Source: Zygnema circumcarinatum (taxonomy: Eukaryota > Streptophyta > Zygnematophyceae > Zygnematales > Zygnemataceae). Taken from it: 21,948 nt of DNA. The notes under the pieces are model-generated. The model saw only the letters and a program-made list of their open reading frames with translations. It was not told the DNA's origin and ran no database searches. Position numbers and translations under genes: made by a program. The stretch is taken from positions 4,326 through 26,273 of the forward strand of contig JBBHKD010000016.1 in assembly GCA_037447605.1 (NCBI GenBank), given 5' to 3'. Shown one piece after another: positions 1-8,390 of the stretch (within the stretch, counting starts at the first letter, position 1; each line of letters begins with the position of its first letter).

Positions 1-235
1 AAGCACATTCCGTGCACCCCCTTTGGTACGGTCTAAGCCTAAGCCGTAATTCTACGACCCTAGACCTTCCCTAGACCTGCCGTACCATGCCCTAATGATA
101 CGGGCACCCCCCATGTTCGGTCCTACACCAAACATGACCGTTCATACATGACATTGTCCCTATACCACCACATTGATGTCCCGGACAACATTCATGCTAG
201 GAACTAAGTACCAACACCTTGATGTACCCTATACA
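1..235. other. Unassigned flank left of the gag-protease ORF
   Basis: I recognise no gene here. Read on the minus strand it lies just downstream of the stop codon of the protease ORF, where a Ty3/gypsy pol would normally continue into reverse transcriptase. The three minus frames contain stops and I see none of the usual RT landmarks (VFPDDLP-like, YLDD). A short direct repeat (CCCTAGACCT twice, about 58-80) and a small hairpin at 219-239 are the only structures seen. Confidence 0.5.
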
Positions 236-239
236 TCAA
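219..239. repeat. Short perfect inverted repeat (8-bp arms)
   Basis: TTGATGTA (219-226) and TACATCAA (232-239) are perfect reverse complements separated by CCCTA. The repeat starts just left of the minus-strand stop codon at 236-238 and overlaps it. It could be a 3'-end hairpin of that transcript or chance. Confidence 0.4.
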
Positions 240-1285
240 CAACTGCCGGCCGCATGATACATGTTGATCTCTGGGTAGGAGACCTGCCCCGTGGCGTGTC
301 GTTTGGGGAAGGCGGAGGTGGCAAGGGACTCAAGGATGATGGGGAAGGAGCAATCTGTCCCGCCAGCAGATAAGTGCAGCTGACACATAGAAAAGTCAAT
401 CTGTGCCCCCATTGCAATGAGCCAATCTGAGCCAAGCAGGATAGAATAATGCTCAGCGGCAGTGATGACCGCATTCACCGTGGCTCCCATCTCTCCAAGG
501 CTGATGATCACCTGTGCACTGCCCAAACCTTCATGCAGACTACCCTCAACCCCCACATATCTGGGGATGGGTTTGAGTGTCTTGTCCAACTTAACACCTG
601 CAGCCTTCATCACTGGTTTGGACAGAACTGTGCGCATAGCTCCTGTGTCGATCATGGCCTTGCTGGGATGACCGTTCAGCCATACATTGACGATGATTCG
701 CACGTTGGGTGTTGGGATCAGAGGGAGGACATGAATCTGGCGAGGAGGCTGGCGGGGAGAGCGAACTGGGTCTGGAAGAGGCGCCGTGGCCATGTGGTGT
801 ATATCTGCCGGCGAGGGGATGTCCGGAGGAGGTGCCATGGGAACCGTGGGAGGCCGCAGGGTGGCCTCTGCGCTGTCGGCCAGCTTACGAACGACGGCTG
901 CAGCACCTGGAACCAGCTGCATCAACTGTGACAAGGTAATTCCGATCTTAGCCTTGTCCCCCATGAGCTGATGAACCATGCGTTCAATCAGGGATAGGCC
1001 ATCTGTCGGGGGAGGTGGTCGACGATCGGCTGCTTGGGGGTAGAAACGGGCTGCCCGAGGGCGATGGGGAGGGTTCACGTGCATTTCTTCCGTCACTGGC
1101 GCTGTCGGCTCCGGCTGTGCCGCTGTCGGCTCCTCCTCAGTGAGATTGTCAGTTTCCTCCTCAGGCATGGATCCCAAGGGATGACCCGTGGAAGGAGGTG
1201 TTGAAGCAAGGGACATCTCGCTGCTTCCGGCTCCACCTCTCGTGTCGCCCTCCACGGGAACTCGTGTTCCCACCGATGAAGACAT
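236..1285 (-). CDS. Gag-type/retropepsin ORF with an LTR-derived N-terminal leader
   Basis: An uninterrupted 349-codon frame. Two upstream codons are also open, but they are GTG and GTA, so the ATG at 1285 is the eukaryotic start. Residues 1-29 (MSSSVGTRVP...AST) are encoded by a copy of the copia LTR end. About 30-70 is acidic and proline-rich. About 105-140 resembles the gag-protease linker of Ty3-like elements (ITLSQLMQLVPG). About 195-305 is a retropepsin domain: DTGA at about 213-216 is the catalytic Asp motif, and ILLGSDWLIAMGAQIDF near 282-298 is the conserved second hydrophobic/Gly motif. The family is an aspartic protease that matures Gag-Pol. A roughly 50-residue tail ends in TGA, and no RT follows in the remaining 235 bases. 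Being free of frameshifts is unusual in this window. It may be a young retroelement fragment or a domesticated protease; I cannot decide which. Confidence 0.7.
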   Translation of the reverse strand: MSSSVGTRVPVEGDTRGGAGSSEMSLASTPPSTGHPLGSMPEEETDNLTEEEPTAAQPEPTAPVTEEMHVNPPHRPRAARFYPQAADRRPPPPTDGLSLIERMVHQLMGDKAKIGITLSQLMQLVPGAAAVVRKLADSAEATLRPPTVPMAPPPDIPSPADIHHMATAPLPDPVRSPRQPPRQIHVLPLIPTPNVRIIVNVWLNGHPSKAMIDTGAMRTVLSKPVMKAAGVKLDKTLKPIPRYVGVEGSLHEGLGSAQVIISLGEMGATVNAVITAAEHYSILLGSDWLIAMGAQIDFSMCQLHLSAGGTDCSFPIILESLATSAFPKRHATGQVSYPEINMYHAAGSC

Positions 1286-1321
1286 TACCACTCTATCACT
1301 CTCAAAGCTTTATCTCAATTC
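1199..1321 (-). repeat. 123-bp tandem copy of the copia LTR end
   Basis: Begins TGTTGAAG and aligns along nearly its whole length with the first roughly 120 bases of the adjoining LTR (1322 onward), and with 6545 onward. The two tandem units are exactly 123 bp apart, so their ATG codons (1285 and 1408) are in the same frame. The encoded 29-residue leaders share 23 residues. This copy supplies the start codon of the protease ORF. No TGGTATC primer site follows it, unlike the copia A 5' LTR. Confidence 0.8.
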
Positions 1322-1408
1322 TGTTGAAGCAGGGGTCTGCTCCCCACTTCCGGCGCCACCTCGGGTGTCGCCCTCCATTGGAACTTGAGTTCCCACGGAT
1401 GAAGACAT
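1310..1408 (-). CDS. Short ORF: LTR-encoded gag leader ending early
   Basis: Starts with ATG at 1408 inside the copia LTR. It reads 29 leader codons (MSSSVGTQVPMEGDTRGG...AST) up to the LTR end at 1322, then ELR and a TAA stop in the tandem copy. At a 5' LTR the same codons would continue through the primer site into gag. At this 3' LTR it is a 32-codon orphan. If the LTR promoter reads leftward, it would be an upstream ORF for the protease frame that starts at 1285. Translation is not shown. Confidence 0.4.
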   Translation of the reverse strand: MSSSVGTQVPMEGDTRGGAGSGEQTPASTELR

Positions 1409-2348
1409 TCAAACACTCAAAGCTCTATCTTACTTCACTCATCGCCCATAACAACAGAATGAAGCTAAAAGACAAGCACAGCCCGGAAATCACAATGAGA
1501 GAGTGGGAGAAAGCTGCGGCTCTAAAACTCCTTATAATAAAACTGTCTTCCCACAATGAAGTTCTCCCACCACTTCAAGGTCCCTCTTACTCACTACCCC
1601 ACGACACAAGTGTAGGCAGCCTAGCAGCACGAGCAGGTTCTGAGTAAGACCCGAGACTATGACAGAGTAGTGTAGGTGGGTTGCTTCCCATAATAAAACT
1701 ACGCACTATATAATATGGCGTCCGTGACGTGACACACATGTCACGTCCCGTCCGCCATTGCAAACCCATGCACCGAGTCTGAGTGGGCGCACTCAGAAAT
1801 AGCGACTAGCTAGCTGCCTCGTAAACCTACGGCGGCGCCGACCTAGTTCTTGTCGGATCGTACATCCGTCCGTACTGTTTCGCCGTTTCGCCAGCGCTCC
1901 TTCGCAGTCTTCGCCCGCCGACATCTCGGCCGTACACTCGAACTCGCGGACCCACATCGCGAGTGGTCCACGTGGCGCATTCCGGTTCGCCGCCAAATAT
2001 CTTCCATGTCGTTTCCGCGCGCAACTGCGGCGCTCCGTGTTTTCAGCCCGGTCGCGGTAATCCAGAGTCGCCCGCGTCTGTCCCTCCAGCGAATCAGCGG
2101 CCCAGCGCTCGACCAATCAAAGGATTCGCGCTGTTAGGTACTCCACTTACTTGTGTCACCACCGCGACCAATCAGCGCCTCTCGTTCGTACTCCGCGCAC
2201 TCGCGGCGCACTCACCAAAGTCAGAGCACCGACATTACTAAATCTAAGAGCACTACGCCTAGCAGATCTCATGTTCTACAAACTGAGTACCACAACAAGT
2301 TAGTGTGTGCCATACAATGTCTAACTATCATAGCTACTAAACTCAACA
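1322..2348 (-). repeat. Copia A 3' LTR
   Basis: 1027 bp, beginning TGTTGAAG and ending CTCAACA on the plus strand, so it has TG...CA ends in either orientation. It matches the LTR at 6545-7546 from end to end. 1688-1795 is identical to 6908-7015 and 2210-2332 to 7410-7532, while the stretch between them is full of substitutions and indels. The element lies on the minus strand, so this left copy is the 3' LTR; RNase H codons follow immediately to the right. Confidence 0.88.
1706..1758 (-). promoter_or_regulatory. Probable LTR promoter: palindrome plus TATA-like sequence
   Basis: In element orientation a palindrome (ATGGCG ... CGCCAT outer arms; GACGTGACA and TGTCACGTC inner arms around CACA) is followed at once by an A/T-rich TATTATATAG. 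The inner arms contain two ACGT cores typical of bZIP binding sites. The arrangement is conserved in all three copia LTRs here. Promoter activity is inferred. Confidence 0.55.
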
Positions 2349-3096
2349 ACTCTTGGGACTCAGTTCCTCATGGGCTCTAGCCCAATCAACCTCGCTGCTC
2401 ACCAGGTAGTGTCTCCTCACGACCCCTTAGTCAACATGTCCAGAAAGCCCCGCTTCTTTTGTTCCTACAACCACCCACTATCATCCCTTTCCTACCAACT
2501 CAGACATAATGATATTGCACCCTAATGTGCTTGGTTCTTTTATGAAACACAGGGTTCTCCATGAGGGCTATAGATGACTGGTTGTCCGTAAAAAGAGTCG
2601 ATGGTGTTTGTGGTCGCCATATCTACTGCAAAGAAATGTTGGAACTACATCCTCCTTCGCCGCGGCACGCCCCATGTACTCTCCTTTGGTGCTCGACAGC
2701 CACCGTAATCTTGTAACTTCGGAAGCTCCATGAGATCAAGGCCCGCCTGAACACAAACTCGACGCCGACAGACGTATCCATCGCCACCTCCCCAACTGAG
2801 TCGGTGTATCCGACACTCTAGTCGGCCCCTTCAAACCTCGAGGTCAATCCAAAGGTCCCTTTTCACGACCAAGATCCGCCTTCACGCCCCCAATGTTCAG
2901 ACCGGATTCTCCATGAACCGACAACAGGCTCACGGCCAAGTCGTGACGAAAGTACCTATCATCGATACATTAAACTCGACACGATCTCACGGAACTCGCA
3001 TTCCCTCAGACTCTCCAAGATCTCTGCCGCGCATCATATCTTGACATCGCTGCTCCGATCTCCATCTGACTCAGCATGACTCAAGACTCCTCCATT
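2349..3096 (-). pseudogene. Copia A RNase H remnant
   Basis: Aligns with the copia B RNase H on both sides of the gypsy B insertion (8375-8771 and 15950-16200). It is so broken by indels that no long frame survives. The segment near 2700-2770 covers the point where copia B is interrupted, so it serves as an uninterrupted reference. Function would be removal of the RNA strand during reverse transcription. Confidence 0.65.
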
Positions 3097-3830
3097 TCAA
3101 CTCCTGCAAGTACATTCGGGCGCATTCTTTTGACAAAGAAATAAGCTACCGTCCTGCCCCCTCTTCAACTGCATTCCTAGGAGATACTGCGCCTCCCCTA
3201 GATCCGACATTTTGAAGTTAGCTTCCAAAAGCTGCTTCAAATCATTGATTCTCTCCAATGAGAGGCTCACCATTATGAGGTCGTCCACGTAGATCCCAAC
3301 GTACATGAGATCCGCCTCTTCCCCTTGTCGGTAGACGGAATGATCCGTCTCGAATCGCGCAAATCCGTTACTCCTCAAGAGGTCATCAATTTTCTCGTAC
3401 CAAATCCTGGGCGCCTGTTTCAGTCCGTACAGACTTTTCACAAGACGACAAACGAGATGCTCCTGCCCCGGGACAACTTTCCCTTTGGGCTGTACCATGT
3501 AGATCTCCTCAGCGAGATCTCCGTACAGAAATGCGGTCTTGATATCAAGTTGATGTAATGCGTATTCCTCGCCGTGAATCGAGTTAGGCACCTGAGGAGT
3601 TGAACTTCTTCCACGGGGCGTAAGGTCTCCGTAGTCGTATTCCGCACCGCTGAAGCCCTTGCCAATGTGACGCCTTTGGTAACGTGGCCGACGCCCCGTC
3701 CACTTCGCCACCTTGAACACCCACTTGCATCCACGTCTCTTCCCCAGCCCTCGTCGCCACGTACGCTCTCTAGCAAACTGTCCACCGTGCCGACGTCGCT
3801 GCCACTTCCATCGGCCGGCGCCCTCAAAGG
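3097..3830 (-). pseudogene. Copia A reverse transcriptase
   Basis: The open frame at 3097-3720 encodes a copia RT. HQLDIKTAFLYGDL gives the first catalytic Asp at about residue 59, SLYGLKQAPRIWY lies near 96-108, and YVDD, the catalytic pair, lies at about 144-147 with DDLIMV after it. The YLLGMQL motif of the thumb/connection lies near 179. The N-terminal fingers (equivalent to 16900-17044 of copia B) are scrambled in 3600-3830. The catalytic YVDD is intact here, unlike copia B. The frame is too short for an active enzyme. Confidence 0.82.
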
Positions 3831-4173
3831 TTTGTTCTGATCATAAACAGCCAAGCAGCCCCCGAGGTCCTACCGAGTCTCAGAGGGCACTCTTCCTCGC
3901 ATTAGATTAGTCCTGTGAAGGCCTCAGAGTGATCGCCTTCTCACCACACGCGGGTGCTCCTCCGAGGTCCTTGCGCCCGCTCGTGTTGAAGAAAATCCCC
4001 TGACAAAACTCCGGGAGGTACGCCGACAACATAGCTCTTTCGTTCCCAAATCTCGTACTCGCCTATGCAAGGTACGCTGCCGAGTTCTCTCGCTTGACAG
4101 GTGAGTGTGTAGTGGTGCTGTTCTCGCCGGTTGCGGGTTTCCCGCCAGGCCTCGGGTTCAACTCGCCGCCGCT
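3831..4173 (-). other. Copia A integrase-RT linker remnant
   Basis: Lies between the integrase C-terminus and RT fingers. One minus frame (3941-4177) ends with RRSTR, the basic motif usually seen just before copia RT, preceded by charged low-complexity sequence. No separate domain is recognised and the frame is interrupted. Confidence 0.4.
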
Positions 4174-5210
4174 TCAATGCCGGCTTCGCTCAGCCCAAGG
4201 CCCGGGGCAAGGCAGGCCGCATCTCCTCTGGCCGTGACTCGAGAGGCGCCCATGCCCTTTCTGCCGGTTCCACATCCTCGCATAATACTTCAAACTCGGC
4301 CTTTGGGGTGCGGTCTCACTCTGCCGAGTCACCGCCTCTTCATCCACCGTAACGCCTCGAAGCTCGTGACTTTCGTTTGCTCGAGGGTTCCACACCGTGA
4401 GGTGCGATCGTCTGATGCTGTAGTCGGTGAAGGTACCCTTCCACGCTCTGGGTCGAACTTTCTCTTCGCCGCTGCACTGCCGACCAGCAGCCAAGGCTTC
4501 CAAAGGTCTTTCAGTGGGACAATCGCGGCTCTCCTCCCACTCACACCTCTTCAGAACCCCATCCTTAAGCACGTAAGATGGGCATCTATTTCTATGTGTT
4601 GGCGGGTCATCACCGCTTCTCCCAAAAGGATGCTCTGTGCGGGAATCTATCAAGATGGTCCGCGCCATGTCCCCTGGGCCCTATCGACCTCTGCCCAGCA
4701 GCCTATTATTTTGAGGGGAGTAAGGAGGTAAAATTATGCTCTGCATTCCAAGGAAGCCTTCAAGTACCCGCCACAACTCCTTCCGACTTGAATTCTCCGC
4801 ACGGAAAGGCCAGTTGTTTCGCCACCGCCGCCTCCTATCTCGAAGTTCACAATCTCTCGAAGTCTGGAAGCTTCGTGACTTGTACTTGGAGAATTCTCAC
4901 CCAAATTTTCCTAGAAAAATCATCAAGGAAGGTGATGAAGTAGCAAGCTCCTCCACTCGTTGCCGTGTCACGGGCTGGGCCACAAATCCTGTATGTACCA
5001 CTCCCAGCTTTCCTGCTGTGAAATGACCCTTCCACCTCTAAAAGGGTCTCCCAATGCGCCTTCCCCTCTACACACTCTTTGCAAAAGTCTAGCTCTCCTT
5101 TTCAACTATGTCAATGTCTAACCCACAAGACCAGCCCCTTTGTAGCAAGTCGCTGTAGTCCCCTATGGTTTAGATGACCAAGTCTACTTATGCCGAGGAT
5201 TTACCGCGAC
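4174..5210 (-). pseudogene. Copia A integrase
   Basis: Fragments in different minus frames together give a copia integrase. At about 5060-5200 lies the GAG-pre-integrase zinc finger: GHLNHRGLQRLATKGLV supplies the His pair and CKECVEGK (CxxC at 5072-5083) the Cys pair. At 4847-5035 is the catalytic core start with YFITFLDDFSRKIWV. At 4174-4668 are NRCPSYVLKDGV and the C-terminal KVRPRAWKGTFTDYSIR motif typical of copia integrases. Several frameshifts separate them, so it cannot make a working enzyme. Its role would be insertion of the cDNA into chromosomes. Confidence 0.78.
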
Positions 5211-5479
5211 CCTCAAGCACGCCATCACACCTCATCTTCTTTCTCCTATAATGAAGGTGTACATAGCCTCCTTCTCGTAATTCTCAAATGCCCGCTTCAC
5301 CTAAGTGAGTGGCTACGCGAAGATTCTCCTTAAAGGTGACTTTGCAATTCTCTGCATACTTGACTACCGTATATGTAGCCTCTGCCAGTCGTGTGTGCAC
5401 ACCATGCACAACCGCTTCTTTTCTCTTCTTCTTCTTCAGATGACGTAGCCGCCTCCTAGGATCATCTTACTACTCCTCC
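5211..5479 (-). other. Copia A region between protease and integrase
   Basis: No domain can be recognised in the minus frames. By position it should hold the protease C-terminus and the protease-integrase spacer. A/T-richer, with several stops in every frame. Confidence 0.35.
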
Positions 5480-5710
5480 TCAGAATCGGCTACTCCCTCT
5501 CCGGGTTGCCGAAAGTGAATGACCGTCCTTCCAAGGTGTCCACAGGAGAACATTCGCTTGTCGCCATTGACATGTGCGTGGAAGCCGTGAGTCAATCACT
5601 ATGGCCGCCTGCATCCGCAACCCGGATCTTCCCAACAAAATCGTAATGTTCACAGCATGAGATTCAGTCCCCACCGCCACTCGCAATCCGTGGCCTGGTG
5701 GGCCTCGCTT
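5480..5710 (-). pseudogene. Copia A protease remnant
   Basis: In one minus frame VIDSRLPRTCQW and in the next GDKRMFS. Together they match the copia retropepsin signature (an Asp-Ser active site, then H, G[DN]K and MF). The glycine of the DSG motif reads as R and a frameshift splits the signature, so it is inactive. GRTVIHFRQPGEG nearby fits the strand after the active site. Confidence 0.5.
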
Positions 5711-6626
5711 TTACTTCAAGCAGCATCTCTTAACCTTTCGACTACGACGGCGCTCCTCCACCCTAGGGAGCCCAGTACTTGCTCTTGTAGCCAGCCGCAC
5801 AAGTGGCCCTGCCTTGCCGCGACGCGGTAACACGCCCCGCAGGGCGTTTCACGCGCCCCGCTTCTCGGCGCACTTCCTCTTCGAACTTGTCGTGAGTGCA
5901 ACGCCAACACCTTCTCCTCGGTGCCTCCAACGTCTTGGACAGTGTTCTCCTCCTTGATCCTTCGTTTCACTTGCTCAAGGGTCATCACGGTTTTGTTAGA
6001 ACAACCCCAAGAGCCTAACCGCTACATCGACCCAAATTCCCCTGTAAACTGCCGACGGTGGTCTCCTCTAACGTTTTGCAAATAAGCAATAATCTCTCCA
6101 TTAGAGTATCAACTGACCATATATTCACTCGCCTTCTCTTCCAAGGACATCTTCATTTTCCCAAGTCAAGCAGGTAAAGGCTGACTATCACATGCTATCC
6201 TTTACGCCATACATCTCCTCTAAGCATCTCCACATAGCATGTGAAGTCTTACTTGCCAAGGCCAAAGATGGAAGCAGGGACTCTCACGCCATGACTATCC
6301 GGGTGAGGGCCTGTCGCCCTGGTCCCTCCTATCCGGCGAGCGCTGTGTCGAACTCGATCGCCGCCCGCCGCGGGTTCTCTCCGCCGCATTCCAAGTGTCT
6401 TGATGGTGCCGGGCTGCATTCCCCACCAGCCTCCCTTGCCACAAGCAAAGGAAATCCAGCTGCCATTCCCACCTCGGTCCAACCAACGCTGGGATGTTGA
6501 ACTTCACGCGTCCCTCTCGCCACCTGGGCTTCCTCGATACCACTTGTTGAAGTGTATTCCGCTCCTTTCACTTCCTACACCTCGGTGTCGCCTCCATCGA
6601 ACTTGAGTTCCCACGGATGAAGACAT
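5711..6626 (-). pseudogene. Copia A gag, starting inside the 5' LTR
   Basis: Start ATG at 6626 inside the LTR: MSSSVGTQV, then frameshifts (82 bases instead of 87 to the LTR end). Codons cross the LTR edge and primer site as TSTSGIEEAQVARGT. KFNIPAL and WQLDFLC follow, matching the usual copia gag N-terminus. Further on, MTLEQVKRRIKEE (about 5950-5988) and a CxxC...GH...C zinc-knuckle remnant (CGACYRVAARQGHLC, about 5810-5850) mark the gag C-terminus. Multiple frameshifts. Gag would form the cytoplasmic particle and package RNA. Confidence 0.65.
6532..6542 (-). promoter_or_regulatory. Copia A primer-binding site (initiator-Met tRNA type)
   Basis: On the minus strand TGGTATCGAGG begins two bases after the LTR end at 6545. 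TGGTATC complements the 3' end of initiator-methionine tRNA, the usual primer of plant copia elements. The site is also in the reading frame of gag. Confidence 0.8.
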
Positions 6627-7546
6627 TCAAACACTCAAAGCTCTATCTTACTTCACTCATCGCCCATACCAACCGAATGAAGCTAAAAGACAAGCACAGC
6701 GGAAATCACAATGAGAGAGTGTTAGGAGAAAGCTCAATGTACTTCTAAAACTCCTTATAATAAAAACTGCCTTCCCACAACAGTTCTCCCACCACTTCAA
6801 GGTCCCTCTTATCACTCAATTACCACACAAGTGTAGGCAAAACCTAGCAAAGACGAAAGGTGTTGTAAGACCCGAGATCATGACGTAGTAGTGTAGGTGG
6901 TGTTTTTCCATAATAAAACTACGCACTATATAATATGGCGTCCGTGACGTGACACACATGTCACGTCCCGTCCGCCATTGCAAACCCATGCACCGAGTCT
7001 GAGTGGGCGCACTCAAAAATAGCGATCAGCTAGTCAGCCAGAACCTACTGCCGCCGAATTTCAGCTTGTCGGATCGCATATCCGTCCGCATTGCTTCGCC
7101 GCTTTGCCGCTTCCTTCAGCTTCGCTCACGACATCTCGCCGCGAGCACTAACCGCTGACCCACATCGCGAAGGGTCCACGCGGGCGCATTCCGCCCGGCC
7201 GCCAAATATTTTATGTCGCTTTCCGCGCCGCAACTTTGCGCCTGCGGTTTTCAAGGCCAGCGATTAATCACCGGTAGAGTCGCTACAAGGCTCGCATTTC
7301 TATGAATCCGCTCGCCGACCACCAATCAAAGGCGATTCGGCATCTACCTCTACTTGTGTCACCACCACACCAATCAAATGCCTCGCTCAGACTACAAGAC
7401 TCTCACAAGACTCACCAAAGTCAGAGCACCGACATTACTAAATCTAAGAGCACTACGCCTAGCAGATCTCATGTTCTACAAACTGAGTACCACAACAAGT
7501 TAGTGTGTGCCATACAATGTCTAACTATCATACACTAACACTAACA
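6545..7546 (-). repeat. Copia A 5' LTR
   Basis: 1002 bp, TGTTGAAG ... CTAACA on the plus strand. Identified as the 5' LTR because the primer site adjoins its left edge and the element is on the minus strand. It holds the gag start codon (6626) and the conserved palindrome/TATA block (6926-6978). Directly followed on the right by the truncated copia B LTR. Confidence 0.88.
6926..6978 (-). promoter_or_regulatory. Probable promoter of copia A (palindrome plus TATA-like sequence)
   Basis: Same block as at 1706-1758, base for base: ATGGCG...CGCCAT outer arms, GACGTGACA/TGTCACGTC inner arms, then TATTATATAG in element direction. It lies about 300 bases upstream of the gag start codon, a reasonable place for an LTR promoter. 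Confidence 0.55.
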
Positions 7547-8374
7547 AATTCACTCATCGCCCATAACTCTTAGAATGAACACCAGAGACAAGCACAGCGG
7601 AAATCAATCGAGAGAAGTGTAGGAGAAAGCTCACGGCTCTAAAACTCCTTAATAAATGTCTTCCCACATGAAAGTTCACTTCCCACCTTATGAACCTATC
7701 CTCTCTTACTCACTACCTCACAACACGAGCAAGGCAGCCTAGCAACACGAGCTGGCACAGAATAAGAGACAGACTAGATTACCTACCAAACACACAACAC
7801 ACACTATATACTATATGGCGCTGTGACGTGACACATATGTCACGTCACGGCCGCCATATTGCCCTTTGCATTCCCGCAGCCGGGCGACTCGGGACACACT
7901 CCACGGTAGTGGTCTTCAGAACCTGCCAACGCATACACCGCACCTATTTTCGTCCCATCCGTACAGTGTCAGCTGCTCGCCGGTACTTTAACATTTTCCT
8001 CGTCAGCCACGCCGCATGCCTTCAAACCAACGGGCTCCACTCGCTAGTGGCCCACGTGGCATCAAGGCCCATCGCCGACATCTTCCGCCGCTGGCCACCG
8101 ACGCCAAGACTCGCTGTCCTCGCGTCTCAGCCGTCCAATCATCTTCGCCGTCCGCATTCACGCTACTTTGCGCCAAATACAGCACAATAGCTCCGCCTCC
8201 AAGTTAGCGCCAGCAATCAATCGCGCCGCCTTCACCTTCGCTACACGCCAAGACCTCCTCAACTTAAGTTGCTGACGTCATTGCGACTCATACTAGGTAG
8301 TTTTCACGACTGAGTACCATAACCAAGTTAGTGTGTACTATGTAATGCTTAACTATAATACACTAACACTAACA
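7547..8374 (-). repeat. Copia B 3' LTR, truncated at its gag-leader end
   Basis: 828 bp ending CACTAACACTAACA, homologous to the copia A LTRs. It starts at TTCACTCATCGCCC, which is about 110 bp inside the LTR, so the segment with the leader ATG is missing. It is more diverged from both copia A LTRs than they are from each other. The right edge is followed by a clean polypurine tract. Confidence 0.82.
7803..7859 (-). promoter_or_regulatory. Copia B LTR promoter block with longest palindrome
   Basis: ATATGGCG (7813-7820) pairs with CGCCATAT (7852-7859). Inside them GTGACGTGACA (7823-7833) and TGTCACGTCAC (7838-7848) are perfect 11-bp arms around CATA. In element direction TATA-like ATATAGTATATAG follows at once. 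The palindrome is better preserved than the sequence around it. Confidence 0.55.
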
Positions 8375-8386
8375 ATCCCCCTCTTG
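8375..8386 (-). promoter_or_regulatory. Copia B polypurine tract
   Basis: Minus strand CAAGAGGGGGAT immediately precedes the LTR terminus TGTTAGTG, the standard plus-strand primer for a retroelement. The equivalent site in copia A (2349-2360) reads AGTCCCAAGAGT and has lost the G run. Confidence 0.75.
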
Positions 8387-8390
8387 GGAC

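Larger units (their letters stand above)
1322..7546 (-). mobile_element. Copia A: full-length decayed Ty1/copia element
   Basis: Two LTRs of about 1.0 kb flank a roughly 4.2-kb internal region. In element direction the order is primer site, gag, protease, integrase, RT, RNase H, which is the diagnostic Ty1/copia order with integrase before RT. Every domain can be recognised, but only parts of RT keep a long open frame; the rest carries indels. The left side abuts the tandem LTR fragment and protease ORF, and the right side abuts a truncated LTR of copia B. No target-site duplication could be assigned because both flanks are themselves LTR sequence. Confidence 0.85.

Noticed and set aside
1286-1291. 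Two extra codons at the start of the protease ORF
   Set aside because: The codons are GTG and GTA, not ATG; the first ATG is at 1285 and matches the leader start in the LTR copies.
1199-1444. CRISPR-like or satellite repeat
   Set aside because: Only two units, and both match the LTR terminus; a local duplication explains it better.
4105-4731. 208-codon plus-strand open frame
   Set aside because: It is antisense to recognisable copia A integrase (KVRPRAWKGTF, NRCPSYVLKDGV on the minus strand) and has no recognisable domain.
4720-4745. Ribosome-binding-site-like AAGGAGG and similar purine runs
   Set aside because: The window is eukaryotic retroelement sequence; such runs are not meaningful translation signals here.
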